A program made the position numbers and the translations under genes. A DNA stretch of 64,000 bases from Sinotaia quadrata (Eukaryota; Mollusca; Gastropoda; Architaenioglossa; Viviparidae). This document shows positions 11,783 to 26,017 of this stretch, piece by piece (the stretch's first letter is position 1; the number at the start of each line of letters is the position of its first letter). Location of the stretch: the NCBI GenBank assembly GCA_028829895.1, contig CM054179.1, positions 71,300,391-71,364,390 of the forward strand, read 5' to 3'. The notes beneath the pieces are model-generated. The model saw only the letters and a program-made list of their open reading frames with translations, did no database searches and was not told the origin of the DNA.

Positions 11783-12468
11783 TGTGGCAGAGTAAATATA
11801 TCTATTTCTAAACTTAATTGTTATATCATGTGTTAAATGTCAAAGTGACCCGACCTTGGTAACAGTTTATGGTAATACTTTTGTAAGTGCCAAGAGTTGG
11901 AGTAAATAACTCAGGTGCAGAATATGCTAGAATTTGATACACACACATGGTAAAATTAATACAGCATATCAAACAATGTCAAGTGAAAGCACACTACATG
12001 TGTGCATCTTAGTTCAAACGTGTAGAAATAAAAGTCAACTCACATAGTTCAAGTATAACATCAAGAGTAAAAATGCATGAAATATTTCTGTCCATTCTTT
12101 CTCAACCAGTCAGTTTAACTCACCATCAAACTAACGACTGCCTTTCAAAGCTGGACTTATCCTCTTTCATTCAAATTCAAAGTGATCAGAGAGTAGAAAT
12201 TTCTATAGCAAATTAACTCATTAATCTCAGCCTATTTGGATGGTCTAGTTCTCGTAAATCATGATCATTGGATAATAGAAAACTACTCACTCAATTTGCA
12301 TTACATCAGGAATCTAGAATATTCTTGCCTCGAGCTGTTTACTTCAAAACAGAAACTTTCAAAAATAACACCATAAGGAGTGCCCGAGGTCGGGTTACTC
12401 TGACAATTTAGCAATTTATATAACAATTTAAATTTAAAATTAAGGAGAGGTAAATTTACTTTGTCACA
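11783..12468. mobile_element. Full-length 686-bp MITE with long inverted ends, 'TGTGGCAGAGTAAAT' family
   Basis: Starts TGTGGCAGAGTAAAT and ends with the inverted version (...TTTACTTTGTCACA). The arms share about 150 bp, including the inverted block 'agtgacccgaccttgg'. It sits inside a GATA microsatellite; gatagatag flanks both sides (11774-11782 and 12469-12477), which fits a target duplication but is ambiguous in a periodic repeat. No coding frame. It is the reference copy for the related pieces listed elsewhere. Confidence 0.8.
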
Positions 12469-12918
12469 GATAGATAGCAGACAGATAGACAGATGGACGG
12501 ATGGACGGGACAGACAGACGGACGGAGGGAATAGAGAGAAACAAAATAAAAATTGCTTTTCTATCTTTATAACTTTTTAACTACTTCAAAATAATATTTT
12601 AAAAAATAAATTGCGCACAGCTAAATAATGACTGGCATGAATTCCTCCTAAGGGAAGTGAATTCCAAGGGAGAACTTCGTAATTCATGCACAAGCTTGGT
12701 CTCGTGGTATGCAAAGCCTTTCCTAACTTACTTCAGGATTTGAATTCTGTTTAATGAACTCGATTAGTTTTTGATGGTGTACTATTACAACAAAGAAGGA
12801 TTTTAAATAAAAAGACTTCCAGCGTACAAAAATCCCCAAAATAAAAATCCTGAATACAGTTCATATCATAGCGCGAAATCCATGTCATTTACTTCTAGCG
12901 TGCCATTCAACTCTTCCT

Positions 12919-12923
<5 letters not shown>

Positions 12924-12985
<62 letters not shown>

Positions 12986-12997
12986 CCCCCCCCCCCC
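12924..12997. repeat. (CT)n tract followed by poly-C
   Basis: About 29 CT units, then some 15 C. Confidence 0.95.
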
Positions 12998-13274
12998 GTG
13001 CTATATAATACCACTGATCAATGCTCTAAATTCTAAAACATTCTTTTTCTTGTGTGTTATTACGGCATAATAGTGATATGTACTTTTCAAATAAGTTGAA
13101 AAATGTAAAAGGTTCGCAACCTGGGACTAATATCTAGCCTATATAGTCTGCATCATCAAAGACAATTGAAAAACTCACATACTGAATGAATACAGTTTAT
13201 TTATATTCATACATACACATGCACGCATAACGTAACAATAATAATCCTCTCCTGTGTGCTGCACATTCATATTT

Positions 13275-13660
13275 TTATGCATTTTATAGATAGAGATAGA
13301 CTAGGTGAATATTTATGCATTTTATAGATAGAGATAGACTAGGTGAATATTTATGCATTTTATAGATAGAGATAGACTAGGTGAATATTTATGCATTTTA
13401 TAGATAGAGATAGACTAGGTGAATATTTATGCATTTTATAGATAGAGATAGACTAGGTGAATATTTATGCATTTTATAGATAGAGATAGACTAGGTGAAT
13501 ATTTATGCATTTTATAGATTGAGATAGACTAGGTGAATATTTATGCATTTTATAGATAGAGATAGACTAGGTGAATATTTATGCATTTTATAGATAGAGA
13601 TAGACTAGGTGAATATTTATGCATTTTATAGATAGAGATAGACTAGGTGAATATTTATTA
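13275..13660. repeat. Minisatellite, 38 bp x 10
   Basis: Unit starts tttatgcattttatagatag and ends aggtgaata; almost perfect, so recently expanded. Confidence 0.92.
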
Positions 13661-16600
13661 AGATTATGTTGGAATTTGCTTGTTATTGTCGTCTGCGCGT
13701 TACTGAAGGCAGCGTACATAGGTTGTGAGTGTTTCTGTCAATCTTAATCGTTCCGGTTGTTGACGACTATACCAGTGTGCTCGCTCACGCGTGTCTAAGT
13801 CGTCTGGAGGCTGTATGCCACTGTATAATATGGAGTGCCACATGCTCAGTCTCGTTATGCTTCCGGGAAATGACCTTGAGCGGCCAGAGAGTTAACTCCT
13901 TCCTTCATGCTTTAAAGTGTAATTCTCATTAAAAACGTTTCATTCTTATTAAAACTTATGTAGGTGATAGTTCGAGCATTTCTTACAGAGTTTTATATTT
14001 ATGAAGAAATGCTTACATCATTCGCCATTCGTTTACAAAGTGCGTTTAAAATGCGACCTTGAGCACGAGGTCACAGGTACAAATTTGCCTTCAAATAATT
14101 ATATCCGGGTCGCTGTTCGTTTGCCTTAGTTGATGCAAGACTATCTAGTCTTGAAGAAAGGACTTATGGCTGGTTAATTATATAATTTCAGGGACCTAGT
14201 GAACAAGTACGACTTGGTGTGTGAGTACGACTTGAACAAGTGCAATTTGCTTTGAAGCTTGGAGGACATTGACGCGCGCAATCTGGGCGTGGGCCAAAGC
14301 TTCATTGAACGAACGCTAAGTTGAGTTTAAACAAATGAGGAATTGTGGTCTTGTCTTCCCAAAGTCTTCCTTGGTTTTTCCTAGATCAAAGAAACAATAT
14401 GTTTGAACAATTTACTAGAGATGATTTGGACAAATCCGATCAATGAAGAAAGACTGTAGCTATCATTAAGAATACATGCATTGATAATAATTTTATGCCT
14501 TATAATTACTTCTTTCTTTAATTAAAGTTTTATTGTTAATTGTTTCTTCTTCTTATGCATCTTATTTAATGTTAATGTAGCTGTTGATGTAATGTAAATC
14601 CGCGTCATAATTGTAGTGTACTGTCTCTTGTAAGTTAGCGTCATTGTTGTATATCGTTACTAAATTCTTTAATACACGCAGTTATTCTGCTGGGGGCTGG
14701 CGAGTGAATTTAAATAGATCAGATCGTCGCCCCATAATAAGTCTTGTTGTTTGTATTAGCATTCGTAGATGGGTTAGTGTGCCAGCTGAAATAGATTTGA
14801 ACTAATCAGCATTAATATGAGTCACCCCAAGCAGTATACGACAATTTTTAATAAATGACATGAAAGATATGCACTTAGTATTGTAAATAATACTATAGGT
14901 AATACCATGGTCAATAAATCTATAATATAGTACTATAGTTAATACTAATTGTCAATTAGAATTGTCTAACTCTTAATTAAGCAATGGTAGTGATGGTAAT
15001 GGTCATATAAAGTTCAAACTCTCCAAAGTAAATTGCAGTTAAATTCAGTACTTTCTTTTATTGGAGGCTTCTAGAACAGCTTTCATCTTCCAGATGGCAT
15101 CTTTCAGGCAGAGATGTTGACTGGGGATGAGTGACAGATACCAAAGTCTATGTATATAATGGTACCAATCTAGTAGCACAGTCTAGGAGAAAAGCATTCT
15201 TGGGCCAGAATTGAGGTAATCAGAAATATGATTGCATGCCATTATAATTGTCCTACAACCACAGATAGTAGGTGCTAGCACTGGTCTGCTACTGTAAACA
15301 AAATATTATAAGGAAGTGCTAGAAATTATATTCAGCATATAACATATTTACAGAAAGTATATATATAACACATATTGGTTAAGACAGGAAATATTTACAT
15401 TATGTAGGCTAAATCATGAACAATATAACGTTTTAACAGTAAAGCCTTAACAAAATAATTTTTCAGAGAATTAAATAGTTTCTTTTGTTTAGAAAAGTAG
15501 CTTCACTTACCTAAAAAATGTGGAGATAAACTGCACAACAGTAGCTTAACTGTAACCTATCTACGTCTTGAGATATTGCTGTAGATGAGCGAAAAGACTT
15601 AGGTCACTTGAATTTAAAAGACCAAATTCTAAAACATTCAAGAGACCAGTAGAAACAAAAAAAAACCTCATGTGATGAGGAAGCATTAGAAAATTTGAAA
15701 ATTTTCCAACTCAGCTAGAAATGGGAGGAAATGTTTTAGTTGTTTTACAGATCGCTGCTGATTTGACAGCTAAGACGAGCATGCTTCTTGCACAATGACA
15801 GCGACAATCTAGGTCAATAAGAGAGGGAGAGGATGGGCAGGTGAAATAGTGATACCGCTATAGCTAGGAGTGGCTACATTAAAAACTTGCTGCTGTATTC
15901 TCTTCTCGTCTTTTCAGAAAAAAATAATGTTGGTTGTGATGTCACACACACACACATACACACATACATGGGCTGAGGTTCATAAAATGTATTCTATAAT
16001 ACACAGAAATTAGGCAAGCACCTTATAAATGTCGTTTATTCACACACAAAAATGTCGTGTATCAATGAAGCATGCTCTTGGATCAGTTTCATGCAAGTAA
16101 GGATACGTGACAGCTTGATACTCAGCACGTGTGTGTGCTTGCTTGCATGCATGTGTGTGTTCTTTAAATATCTAGTAGCTAACCAATCAATATATGTACA
16201 AGTTTTCCACCTTTTATGTGCACACACGCTGATATACAACCATATAAAAACATGGTAAAACTGCATACTATTGTAGCAAAAAAAATATGCTTTATACATT
16301 AATAATAGAGCGTGAAAATGAATACGTATGCATGCGTTAACAAGCCAGCACGAAAACGAATACCTGTACTTGCATTAATAATATGGAGAAAGAAAATATA
16401 CATGCATAAACAACAAGGCATAAAAATAAACGTGTACATACACTAATATAGGTATGAATGAATGAATACATGCATGTACATTAATAACATTGCATAGTAA
16501 AGATGTATAAAACGCCGGGTTTATAGTAATGAGTTTAGATCTCGTGCGTACGGAAATAAAAACATAATACGCTGATACCCAGAGTTGAATGTAACTCTGG

Positions 16601-16730
16601 ACTGAAGTCACTGGGCATTAGCAACTGGAAACCTTTCCGTACAGCTACAAGTTACGCTGGTGTCAGCACGAAATGAGCCCCGTCCGGGAGCGCTCTCCAT
16701 AATGTCAGTAGTCAGTGTTTGTAGCTCGGA
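13661..16730. other. No gene recognised
   Basis: 13680-14840 is moderately GC-richer (CpG-containing, for example ctcgctcacgcgtgtc), like an LTR or unclassified transposon, but no motif confirms this. 14840-16730 is AT-rich with a short inverted cluster near 14870-14950 and a CA-rich patch at 15943-15966. Confidence 0.35.
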
Positions 16731-16734
16731 GCCA

Positions 16735-16950
16735 AAATCAACATACCTTTCGGTACAAAGCCAGAATCAACATGCATACCTCTAGGTACACAGAGCCAAA
16801 TTCAACATGCATAACCTCTCGGTATATAGAGCCAAATTCAACATGCATAACCTCTCGGTATATAGAGCCAAATTAAACATCCATAACCTCTCGGTGCATA
16901 GAGCCAAATTTAACATGCATAACCTCTCGGTATATAGAGCCAAATTCAAG
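16735..16950. repeat. Minisatellite, about 36 bp x 6
   Basis: Unit 'gagccaaattcaacatgcataacctctcggtatata', more diverged in the first copies. Confidence 0.85.
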
Positions 16951-17590
16951 ATTTAAGTAGTCATCAGTTTGTGAAATAAAATTTAAATCCCTCTATGATG
17001 CATGATATAACCATTTCACTGTTAACAAATTACATGGAAAATAGGCAACTGACGATAAGGGATGGTTAAATGCTACACTCCATAACAAAATTCAATTATG
17101 AATACATTGCGACAAATATTTTTACCCCTTCTTTTATTTGTCACTTATTATGTACATTTTATTTATGAAAAGAAAGTTAAAAGTAGACTGTGCACTGCAC
17201 GCTAAGAGTACTATGCAGTGGAAAGAGTAACTATCCTTCTAAACAGTATTTGACGATACCCTGAGGTAACATTATAATTAAAAGATACTCGCTTTCACTC
17301 TTTGTGAACTCAGTAATTTTTCATTGAAGTAGCAAGTCAGACTGCTAAGCATTATTTGTGATGCTAAACAGTCAACAAGTAGATCACATGATATGTCATG
17401 GCTGACCAATGGCCACATACTGCCAACTGTAACTGACCGATGGCCCGGTACTGGCCAATTGCAACTGACCAATAGGGGTTAAGGAAGTGTATGGGGCAAG
17501 CCATATCATAGGAAAAGTAATCCAAGCCTGCCACTATGTGAGGAAATCATACACACAGATAGACGTGTTCTTCTCCAGCCCCCAGCTTTG

Positions 17591-17702
17591 ACTCATACAT
17601 ATGGTAATGTCATTGTGAGTAAAATTTGACATACATATGGTAATGCCATTGTGAGTAAAATTTGACTCATACATATGGTAATGCCATTGTGAGTAAAATT
17701 CA
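17591..17702. repeat. Short tandem repeat, about 38-40 bp x 3
   Basis: Units contain catacatatggtaatgccat and tgtgagtaaaattt. Confidence 0.85.
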
Positions 17703-18945
17703 GAATTGTAAATTTTTAACTTGTAACCTTATTTCTTTCAGTTAAGTAACAATGTACTTTATTCATTTTATGATTCTGAAAAACCTTCTTATGTCTGTTT
17801 TAATTCAATGGACGTGCTGTGTGATTTAATAATGATTTTTACCACTAATATGTGTAAACCACTATTTGGGAACTTTGTAACAGTTAATGAAGCAGTCCTG
17901 GATCTTTGTAAAACTTCGTAGTAATGATTCAGAGATTTTTTAACAGCCCAATTTGATCTATGAAATGCAACTTCATTTAAATTATATTTGATTGTGTATG
18001 AATATGTACATAATTTGTAATGAGAACATTACAGTACAATTTCATATCTATTTAAAAGTGTAGTAAAGGTGTATTGCCATTCAGTCCATGCTAAGAGATT
18101 TCATAACCATTAAAATAATGACGAGTGCTAAAGAGAGAGATAGGCAATATGAGCCCAGTCTGAGTGCTCATGCCACAAAACTGTTTTCCAGGGAAAAGGA
18201 CTGGCAGCATCTTGTGGTGACTGTGACCTCTCGAGTTTCTTGCATTTTGATGCTTTGATTTTACTTCGTCCCACTTTGACAGGCGACGTGTGATTACCCA
18301 CAGCAGCCAGCTCGACATCATGCACTACAGCAAAAAGGGAAGTCACCTCCATTCAAAGATTATGTTATGTTTATGAACAAATTGTCTAACTTTCTCTGAT
18401 CTCTGTGATGTCTCCTGTTCGTCTGTATGTCATTTGGACAGTGAACATTATCAGGAGCACACTATAGGGGACTGATGAACACTGAATAGAATTATAAATA
18501 GTTTTAAGCTGTAAAGCATCCAGCTGTAGATAATTGATGAGTGAACTATTGGACTTCGAACTATATTGATTTTACATATATTTTATATATATGTTGTGTA
18601 TGTCCTTACTTGTATTTGATCGAATATTTAATTGCTTGTGTAGTGTGTAGATAATTTATATTTTAATAAATTCTATTTCTTTATTTTTCAGCACCCTCAA
18701 TCCTCTGTGATTATTTGAGATAAAAGTTTAAATAGTTATTGTGGGGTTAGCATAATAATTAATAAGATGGACGTAGGCTTGTTGGATATATGCCAGGTCA
18801 GAGCTATACCGTGGTGTTTATTTATAATACTAAATTTAACTCGAAGAGATACAAGAGAAGATTACTCCTTCTATCCATGTCCGCGATTGAGAGGTGCAAA
18901 TTTGTGGAGAGATGATACTAATATTCTCATAATTTAAGAGGCTAT
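17703..18945. other. No gene recognised; one coding-like patch
   Basis: 18091-18352 is open in two minus-strand frames and has coding-like composition (one frame includes KCKKLERSQSPQDAASPFPW), but I cannot name a family or a consistent splice pair. The rest is AT-rich. Confidence 0.25.
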
Positions 18946-18949
18946 TACT

Positions 18950-19590
18950 GACTAACAATAAATAAACACAGACATAAAGCCTGTGATTGACTGTCACAAT
19001 CAGGTAAATACACACACAAAGCCTGTAACTGACTAACAATAAAGTAAACATAGGCATAAAGCCTGGCTGACTGTCACAATGAACATAGATATAAGATCTG
19101 TTACTGACTGTCACAATAAACATAGATATAAGGTCTGTTACTGACTGTCACAGTAAACATAGATATAAGGTCTGTTACTGACTGTCACAATAAACATAGA
19201 TATAAGGTCTGTTACTGACTGTCACAATAAACATAGATATAAGGTCTGTTACTGACTGACACAATAAAATACTGACTAACGATAAAGTAAAAATAGACAT
19301 AAGGCTTGTTAATGACTGTCAGAATAAAATAAATATAGGCATAAGGTCAGTTACTGTCACTATAAACAAAGACATAAGGACTGTTTAATGACTATCACAA
19401 TAAAATAAACAATGACATAAGTTCTGTTACTAACAGTCATAATAAAATAAATATAGACATAAAGTCTGTTTACTGACTGTCACAATAAAATAACCATAGA
19501 CATAAGGCTTGTTAATGACTGTCTCCGTAAACATAGCTATAAAGCCTGTTACTGACTGTCGCAATAAAATAAACATTAACATAAACTCTG
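18950..19590. repeat. Degenerate minisatellite, about 37 bp x 15
   Basis: Unit 'aaacatagatataaggtctgttactgactgtcacaat'; central units are near perfect and edge units decayed. Confidence 0.88.
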
Positions 19591-20554
19591 TTTCATCCAT
19601 TACCAAGTCTGAATATGAAACAGAATCATAAGAAACTGGTAACACATATTGATGCTGCAACTATTTGCAATTTCAAAAGACAGTTGATTTTGAATACATC
19701 TATGTATAAGCTTTTTCAAATCGAGCAACAAACATTTTTTAATGAGCACTAAAATAATTTAGTTATAATTCGATCAAGACGCCAAGCCGTTTAGGCAATT
19801 TTCAAGATGCTAAAGAATACACGGACTCAAGCGTAATTGACATTGCTGTTCTTGCTAAAGCTTTGGGGGGAAAAAACAAATACAGAGAGACTAAACCTAC
19901 GGCAACAAAACGGCCATTTGACCGTCGGTTAATATTGCTGGCTCACAGACCAAGCACAGTTGTTCCTGACCTCACAAAATTACCATTCCTTGCAGCTGTT
20001 TCTCTGGAAACCATAATTATTGATTTATTTTACAGTCTCGAATTCACTTGATACATCCTGCGGCTGAAATGTCTGTGCGCATTATTATTATTATTAATCT
20101 TATTATTCTCATTATTATTGCTAAATCTCATTGTTCTCTTTGTTGTTTTATTAATATTGGTGGTGTTACTGTAGTTGATTCAGTTTTTGCTCTTTTATAT
20201 TATTTTTATTATGAGTGGTCTGATGGTATTATTATATTAGTATATGGTATTAATATTAATAATAGTATTATGTTGATGTTATTATTATAATACATCTAGC
20301 GGATAACCATGCAGACTTTGAAGTTCGCACTGACGGAAACACACCGTTATAGTGCAAGAGAAATGGATTGACTGTTTATCGATTTATTCCTCTGCGTCTT
20401 TAAAGTTTGCTATCAAAGAAGACTTCCTTTCATTTCCAATTCGAATGCCCTAGAAATATTTTCATTCTTGAATGGTCCACTCTACTCTCGTGACTGTTTA
20501 ACTCTATATAAGGATTTGCTTCTACTGACTTTCTGCTCCAAATATACTTTCACC

Positions 20555-20905
20555 AAAGACACAGACATATTGTGTCACAAGACAAGAGATTTACTGTGTC
20601 CCAGATATAGACGTATTGTCAAAAGACAAGAGATATATTGTGTCCCAGATATAGACGTATTGTGTCACAAGACAAGAGATGTATTGTGTCCCAGATGTAG
20701 ACGTATTGTGTCACAAGACAAGAAATGTATTGTCCCAGATATAGAGGTATTGTGTCACAAGACAAGAGATGTATTGTGTCCCAGATAGAGACGTATTGTG
20801 TCACAAGACAAGAGATGTATTGTGTCCCAGATAAAGACATGTTGTGTCACAAGACATATATAGATGTACTGTGTCATCAGACATGCTTAAATGTACTGTG
20901 TCAAT
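20555..20905. repeat. Minisatellite, about 46 bp x 7
   Basis: Unit 'gtattgtgtcacaagacaagagatgtattgtgtcccagatatagac'. A tandem of ATT (about 20083-20120) lies 450 bp upstream. Confidence 0.88.
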
Positions 20906-21690
20906 CAAATACAGAATCATAACTGCATTTGTGTAAGTCCAAATTCTGTTCATTCTATTATTTTTTTCTAATTGACTAGTTCCTAACGAAAGTTTCTTTG
21001 TACACCAGTTTCTAAAGTCTGTGGCTGGGCTTCTGCACTTAAAGTCATCTGTTTGTTTACCATACTCTATCCAGTCTATATATTCTAGGCATAATGAGAG
21101 TGATTGTGGGTGGGCCCTCTATCGACCTATGCCTGATGTACGACTAATCACGTCATTTGCAGTCTGGTTCGTGCCTAATTTGTGAGGTGCGAGAGGTGTA
21201 CATGTGGTGAATGAAATCAACATTCATACTTGCATTTATCCTCAAAATATATCAAAAGTTCAGTAATCAACTATTTTAATAAGTGCATCATTTCTTCATC
21301 ATGTTAATTATAACAAACTTTATAGTTGTTTTTAAATCAGTAATTAATTAACTGTACTTGTATATCTGTAAATCTGAGTGTACTTGGCAGTTATCACTGC
21401 ATCAGTTTTAAATGACTTGGTAATGTGCCAGACTAAGACTCTAGTGTAGATCCATGTAAATCTAAGATGAATACACTTAATTGTTAATCACCGTTTCTAA
21501 ATCTCTCAGACTAAGTAAGTGTAAGATTAACAAATTTACTAATTACTATGTCAGTCTAAAATTCTAGATTAAATAAAACCAAGATGAATATACTTGATAA
21601 TAATCATTGTATCTGTCTTCTTTATTCGACTGTGCAAAGAATCCACTTTGCAACTTATCATCACACAGTGTTGTAAAGGCTCTCGACTGA
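20906..21690. other. No gene recognised
   Basis: AT-rich sequence with weak internal similarity (agactaagactctagtgtag and agtctaaaattctagatta). Nothing coding was seen. Confidence 0.4.
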
Positions 21691-22265
21691 CGTCAGCAAC
21701 AGAATGTCCGTGTTGGTACCGCCACCAAGGCTACCACCTTATCGACACCTTGTCGCCAACCAAGATTACTGCCTTGTCCACTGACCAAGGTTACTACTTC
21801 ACCGTCAGCTAAGGTTACTCGTTCTAATCGCCATCCAAGGTTACTGCAGCATATGCTGACATCAGCGAAGGTTACTACCGCATTCTACAGCAACTGACGT
21901 CAACCAAGATTATTACTGTATATTATAGCAACTAATGATGCCAGTCAAGATTATTACTGTATATTATAACAACTAATGATGCCAGCCAAGATTATTACTG
22001 TATATTATAACAACTAATGATGCCAGTCAAGATTATTACTGTATATTATAGCAACTAATGACGCCAGTCAAGATTACTACAGTATATTATAGCAACTACT
22101 GACGCCACCAAGATTACTACAGTATATTATAGCAACTAATGATGCCAGTCAAGATTACTACAGTATATTATAGCAACTAATGATGCCAGTCAAGATTACT
22201 ACAGTATATTATAGCAACTACTGACGCCAGCCAAGATTACTACAGTATATTATAGCAATGTTTAC
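21690..22265. repeat. Two linked minisatellites (ccaaggttactac, and about 41-bp attatagcaactaatgatgcc units)
   Basis: 21710-21890: loose units of 'accaaggttactac'. 21890-22262: about nine units 'tattatagcaactaatgatgccagtcaagattactacag'. The first appears ancestral to the second (shared caagattact core). Confidence 0.85.
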
Positions 22266-22734
22266 ATCAGTAAAAGAGGGGTAAATACTATCAATTTCAG
22301 AAAATTTCATATCTCTCTTCCTCTTCTTCTCTTGTCTTCTTGAATATGTACGAGTAATATAGTGATATTTAAAGACTGAATACTCACTGTTATAGATTTA
22401 AGTTCAAGTGAAAATTATCTTTTCATCCAACTGAATATTATAACTAGAATATTTTTTTTAATAGCTTTCTTCAGTAACATGATGGGAAGTTGAGTACCTT
22501 AATCTGCATAGTTCACTGTCTGAGGAAAATTAGCCAGAACAGTTAACAACGTTGTCGGCATGGAGGGCTGACAAATTTTCGAACTTTTGATAGCAACAGT
22601 TTGGTGTAATATTTTTAATTAGCAGTAATTAGTTATAAATGTGTACTCTTTCTCTTAAATGTACATTCACTCGTTCGTATCATGGCGACAATGTCTTCAG
22701 CATCTCAAGTTAACACTCAGTTAAGGTAAAGAAT

Positions 22735-22965
22735 ATATTTGTAGTGTTGTAATATATTTGTAGTGTTGTGGTATATTTGTAGTGTTGTGGTATATTTGTA
22801 GTGTTGTAATATATTTGTAGTGTTGTGGTATATTTGTAGTGTTGTGGTATATTTGTAGTGTTGTGGTATATTTGTAGTGTTGTAGTATATTTGTAGTGTT
22901 GTGGTATATTTGTAGTGTTGTAATATATTTGTAGTGTTGTAGTATATTTGTAGTGTTGTACGGAG
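22735..22965. repeat. Minisatellite, 19 bp x 12
   Basis: Unit gtagtgttgtggtatattt, with gg/aa/ag variants. Because the 19-bp unit is stop-free when read on the minus strand, long repetitive open frames appear there by construction. Confidence 0.92.
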
Positions 22966-23204
22966 TGTATATGCCACCTTAGAGAATGAAGACAGCAAAT
23001 AAATTTAGTTCTGTAGTACAAAACAGTCCTTTGCAGTGTTTACATAATATATTTCACATTGGTGGATGCACACAACAAATATCAAATACATTTATTTCAG
23101 AAGTAATTCAATTAATAAAGCTAAAAATATGTGTGTTGTTCGATTCACGGCTGCCGGGAGAGAGATTTTTAAAAAATGAAATGCAGCAGGGAGGTCGCTC
23201 ACTC

Positions 23205-23650
23205 TCCACCCGCCCCCCCCCCCCCGGGACGGACATAAGGGGTCAGAGGCGCCCCTTCACCCATAAAATTATCAAGTTTACTAATTGACTATTAATAGGA
23301 TTATCGGTCTCTTGGTGCCCTTTCACCCAAATAATTATCATGCTTAGTATTTAGAATGAACCTTTGATAGGATTAACAGCCACGAGTGCCCCTTCATCCG
23401 TATAATTATCATTGTGGGCTATTAATAGGATTCACGGCCACGAGTGCCCCTTCATCCGCTTAATTGTCAATGGTGGTCTATTAATAGGATTCACGGCCAC
23501 AAGAAGAGGCCTAATTAGCCGGAATTTTGCAGGTAGCTCTGGTATCCCTACAGAACAGGGACATCGGGGGTCAGGATCTACCTCCGTCCTCCTTCCAATT
23601 TAAGATGGGATATTAATAGGATTCAGCCGCAAGAAGAGAGAGATTAAAAA
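23205..23650. repeat. Degenerate minisatellite, about 58-65 bp x 6, with a poly-C run
   Basis: Units contain ctattaataggattcacggc and gtgccccttcatccg, followed by taattatca. The poly-C is at about 23213-23225. Confidence 0.8.
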
Positions 23651-23789
23651 AAAATAAACTGTTACATGGAGGCATGAATTATTTTCAAGATCGAACATAC
23701 TAGAAAATTAAATTATTTATTTAGCACCTCCCCTTCGCCACCCACCACCCCCATTATTATGATGCCAACACTCCAGCTGAAAGAAAAAT

Positions 23790-24020
23790 GCGTTTTATGG
23801 TTTTCAAGAACAAAGTCAGATATTAAAGTTCACAGAAAGGTCAATGCGTGTCGTGGTATTCAGCAACCAAGTCAATCATTAGAGTTTAGCAGAAAAGTCC
23901 ATGTGTACTGTGGTATTCAGGGACCAAGTCAGTTATTAGAGTTCAGCCAGAAAGGTCATTGCGTGTTGTGACATTCAAGTACCCAGTCAGTCGTTAGAGT
24001 TCAGCATAAAGGTCAACCTT
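23790..24020. repeat. Minisatellite, about 57 bp x 4
   Basis: Units contain gttcagcagaaaggtcaatg, then cgtgttgtggtattca and accaagtcagt. Confidence 0.8.
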
Positions 24021-24369
24021 TTGCTATGCCACTGATTTTCGGTGTGCTTATGTAGCAAATTTTCGTTAACAGTGAAAATGAATGAGACACCGTGGTATTT
24101 TTTAGCAGGATGAAGGGAAAGATTGGAGTTTTCTAATTTAATTTCTTTAAAAAAACTCAATTAATTCTCGGTGTGGTGATTACAGACATCAAAGAGACAT
24201 CTTAAACAGGATTTTAAAAAAATATATCCCAGTCTGTCCCTTCGTTTCGAGGCAAAAAAAAATATCTAACAATTACTGCTATGAGATTTTTAAACTGTTT
24301 GCCATCCTATATTCGTTATGATACTACTGGTGCTATAATGAATTCAATTAACAACTGGACAATGGATAG

Positions 24370-24570
24370 GTGATATTGTAGGAATCTGAGTTATCAAATG
24401 GACAGTGACAATAACTATAATATAGTAACCAGAGTTACCAAATGGACAGTGACAATAACTATATTATAGTAACCAGAGTTACCAAATGGGCAGTGGCATT
24501 ATCTGTTTTTAAAATCAGTCACACGTGGACAGTGGCGATGACTGTAATATAGTAAATTGAGTTACCAGTC
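24370..24570. repeat. Degenerate tandem repeat, about 55 bp x 4
   Basis: Units contain gagttaccaaatggacagtg, then acaataactat and atagtaacca. Confidence 0.75.
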
Positions 24571-24684
24571 AACTCAAAAGACACTGGACTTAATGCTACC
24601 ATAGCAAAATCCAGTTAGTAGTTGACCAGTCTGTTGGTACAAGTGCTAACAGTGCGCACTACTCTAGTGACTTGGGTTTGTATA

Positions 24685-24890
24685 AAGATAGAGTGATATA
24701 CAAGTTTAAAGGGCAATGTTACCTTTGCAATAAAGACAGAGAGTGGTATACAAGTTTAAAGGGCAATGTTACCTTTGCAATAAAGACAGAGAGTGATATA
24801 CAAGTTTAAAGGGCAATGTTACCTTTGGAATAAAGACAGAGAGTGATATACAAGTTTAAAGGGCAATGTTACCTTTGGAATAAACTCCAT
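24685..24890. repeat. Minisatellite, 50 bp x 4
   Basis: Unit starts taaagacagagagtgatata and ends ttacctttgcaa; the copies are nearly identical. Confidence 0.92.
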
Positions 24891-25540
24891 GTACATGTAT
24901 TACAATTTATTTATTGTACAAATATCTTTCACAAAAGCAGCCAGGCAAAAAGATTAAAAGATTTTTATTAAACTGTCCATTAAAGAAAGCAATTGAATAA
25001 AAAGAAAGTAATATCAATTAGTTTTATTTTCAATATATTATATATGAAACATTGACTCTTTTGAAATTTATAACTGTAAAGCTTTATTCATTCACGTTTC
25101 AAAGTTTATATTCGTTCAAATGTAATTATTTTAATGTCATATTTTTATTATGTGTCACAAACACACATTTTTCAAAATAAATAAAGAAATATAACAATAG
25201 TATAAAATAGACATCATTAGAGATGCCAAAGACAAAAAAACAACAGTGTCAAGATACTAGATTTTTTTCGAGAAATATTAGACCCTCCGGCTATTCAAAT
25301 GTAGTTTCCATGCGAATTAATCCCCAAATCTGGCCTGGATCAGACGGCTACAAAATGACGTCGTACTTCTGCTAATTGGAATGCAGTGTCAGCATATTTG
25401 CGAGGTAATGGTGCAACAGAAGTGGTTACACTAGAGGAAGGGGTGGATGGTGGATTATTTAGGCATGAAACATTGTGTAATATACTCATTTAGGTATGCG
25501 ACATTATACGGTATTACATGCAATGTATCCATTAAGACAT
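24891..25540. other. No gene recognised
   Basis: AT-rich sequence without a recognised repeat or coding segment. Confidence 0.45.
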
Positions 25541-25544
25541 GTAA

Positions 25545-25975
25545 CACTATGTAGATTAGTTGCATGCAAACAGTATATCTGTCTATACATGTAACAGCTT
25601 TATCAGCTACCTAGAAATGTCTGTCTTTACATGTAACAGGTTTATCAGCTACCTAGACATGTCTGTCTATACATGTAACAACTTTATCAGTTACTTAGAC
25701 ATGTCTATATATACATGTTAACAGCCTTATCAGCTATCTAGAATGTCTGTCTATACGTATAACAGCTTTTTCAGCTACCTAGATATGTCTATACATGTAA
25801 CAGCGTTATCAGCTACCTAGACATGTCTGTCAATACATGTAACAGCTTTATCAGCTACCTAGACATGTCTGTTATACATGTAACAGCTTTTATCAGTTAC
25901 CTAGACATCTGTCTATACATGTAACAGCTTTTATCAGCTACCTAGACATGTCTATCTGTACATGTAACAGTAAGT
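25545..25975. repeat. Minisatellite, about 41 bp x 10
   Basis: Unit 'ctatacatgtaacagctttatcagctacctagacatgtctgt'; it includes the palindromes acatgt and agacatgtct. Confidence 0.9.
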
Positions 25976-26017
25976 GAACAGGAAAATGGAATGTCCCAAA
26001 CTATTACGGGGAACCCC

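Noticed and set aside
20048..20290. 80-codon frame rich in Ile and Leu
   Set aside because: Derived from an ATT-rich simple-sequence region; no homology or splice context.
22710..23021. Long minus-strand frames of NTTNIPQHYKYTTTLQIY-type repeats
   Set aside because: An artefact of the 19-bp satellite, which lacks stops in that orientation.
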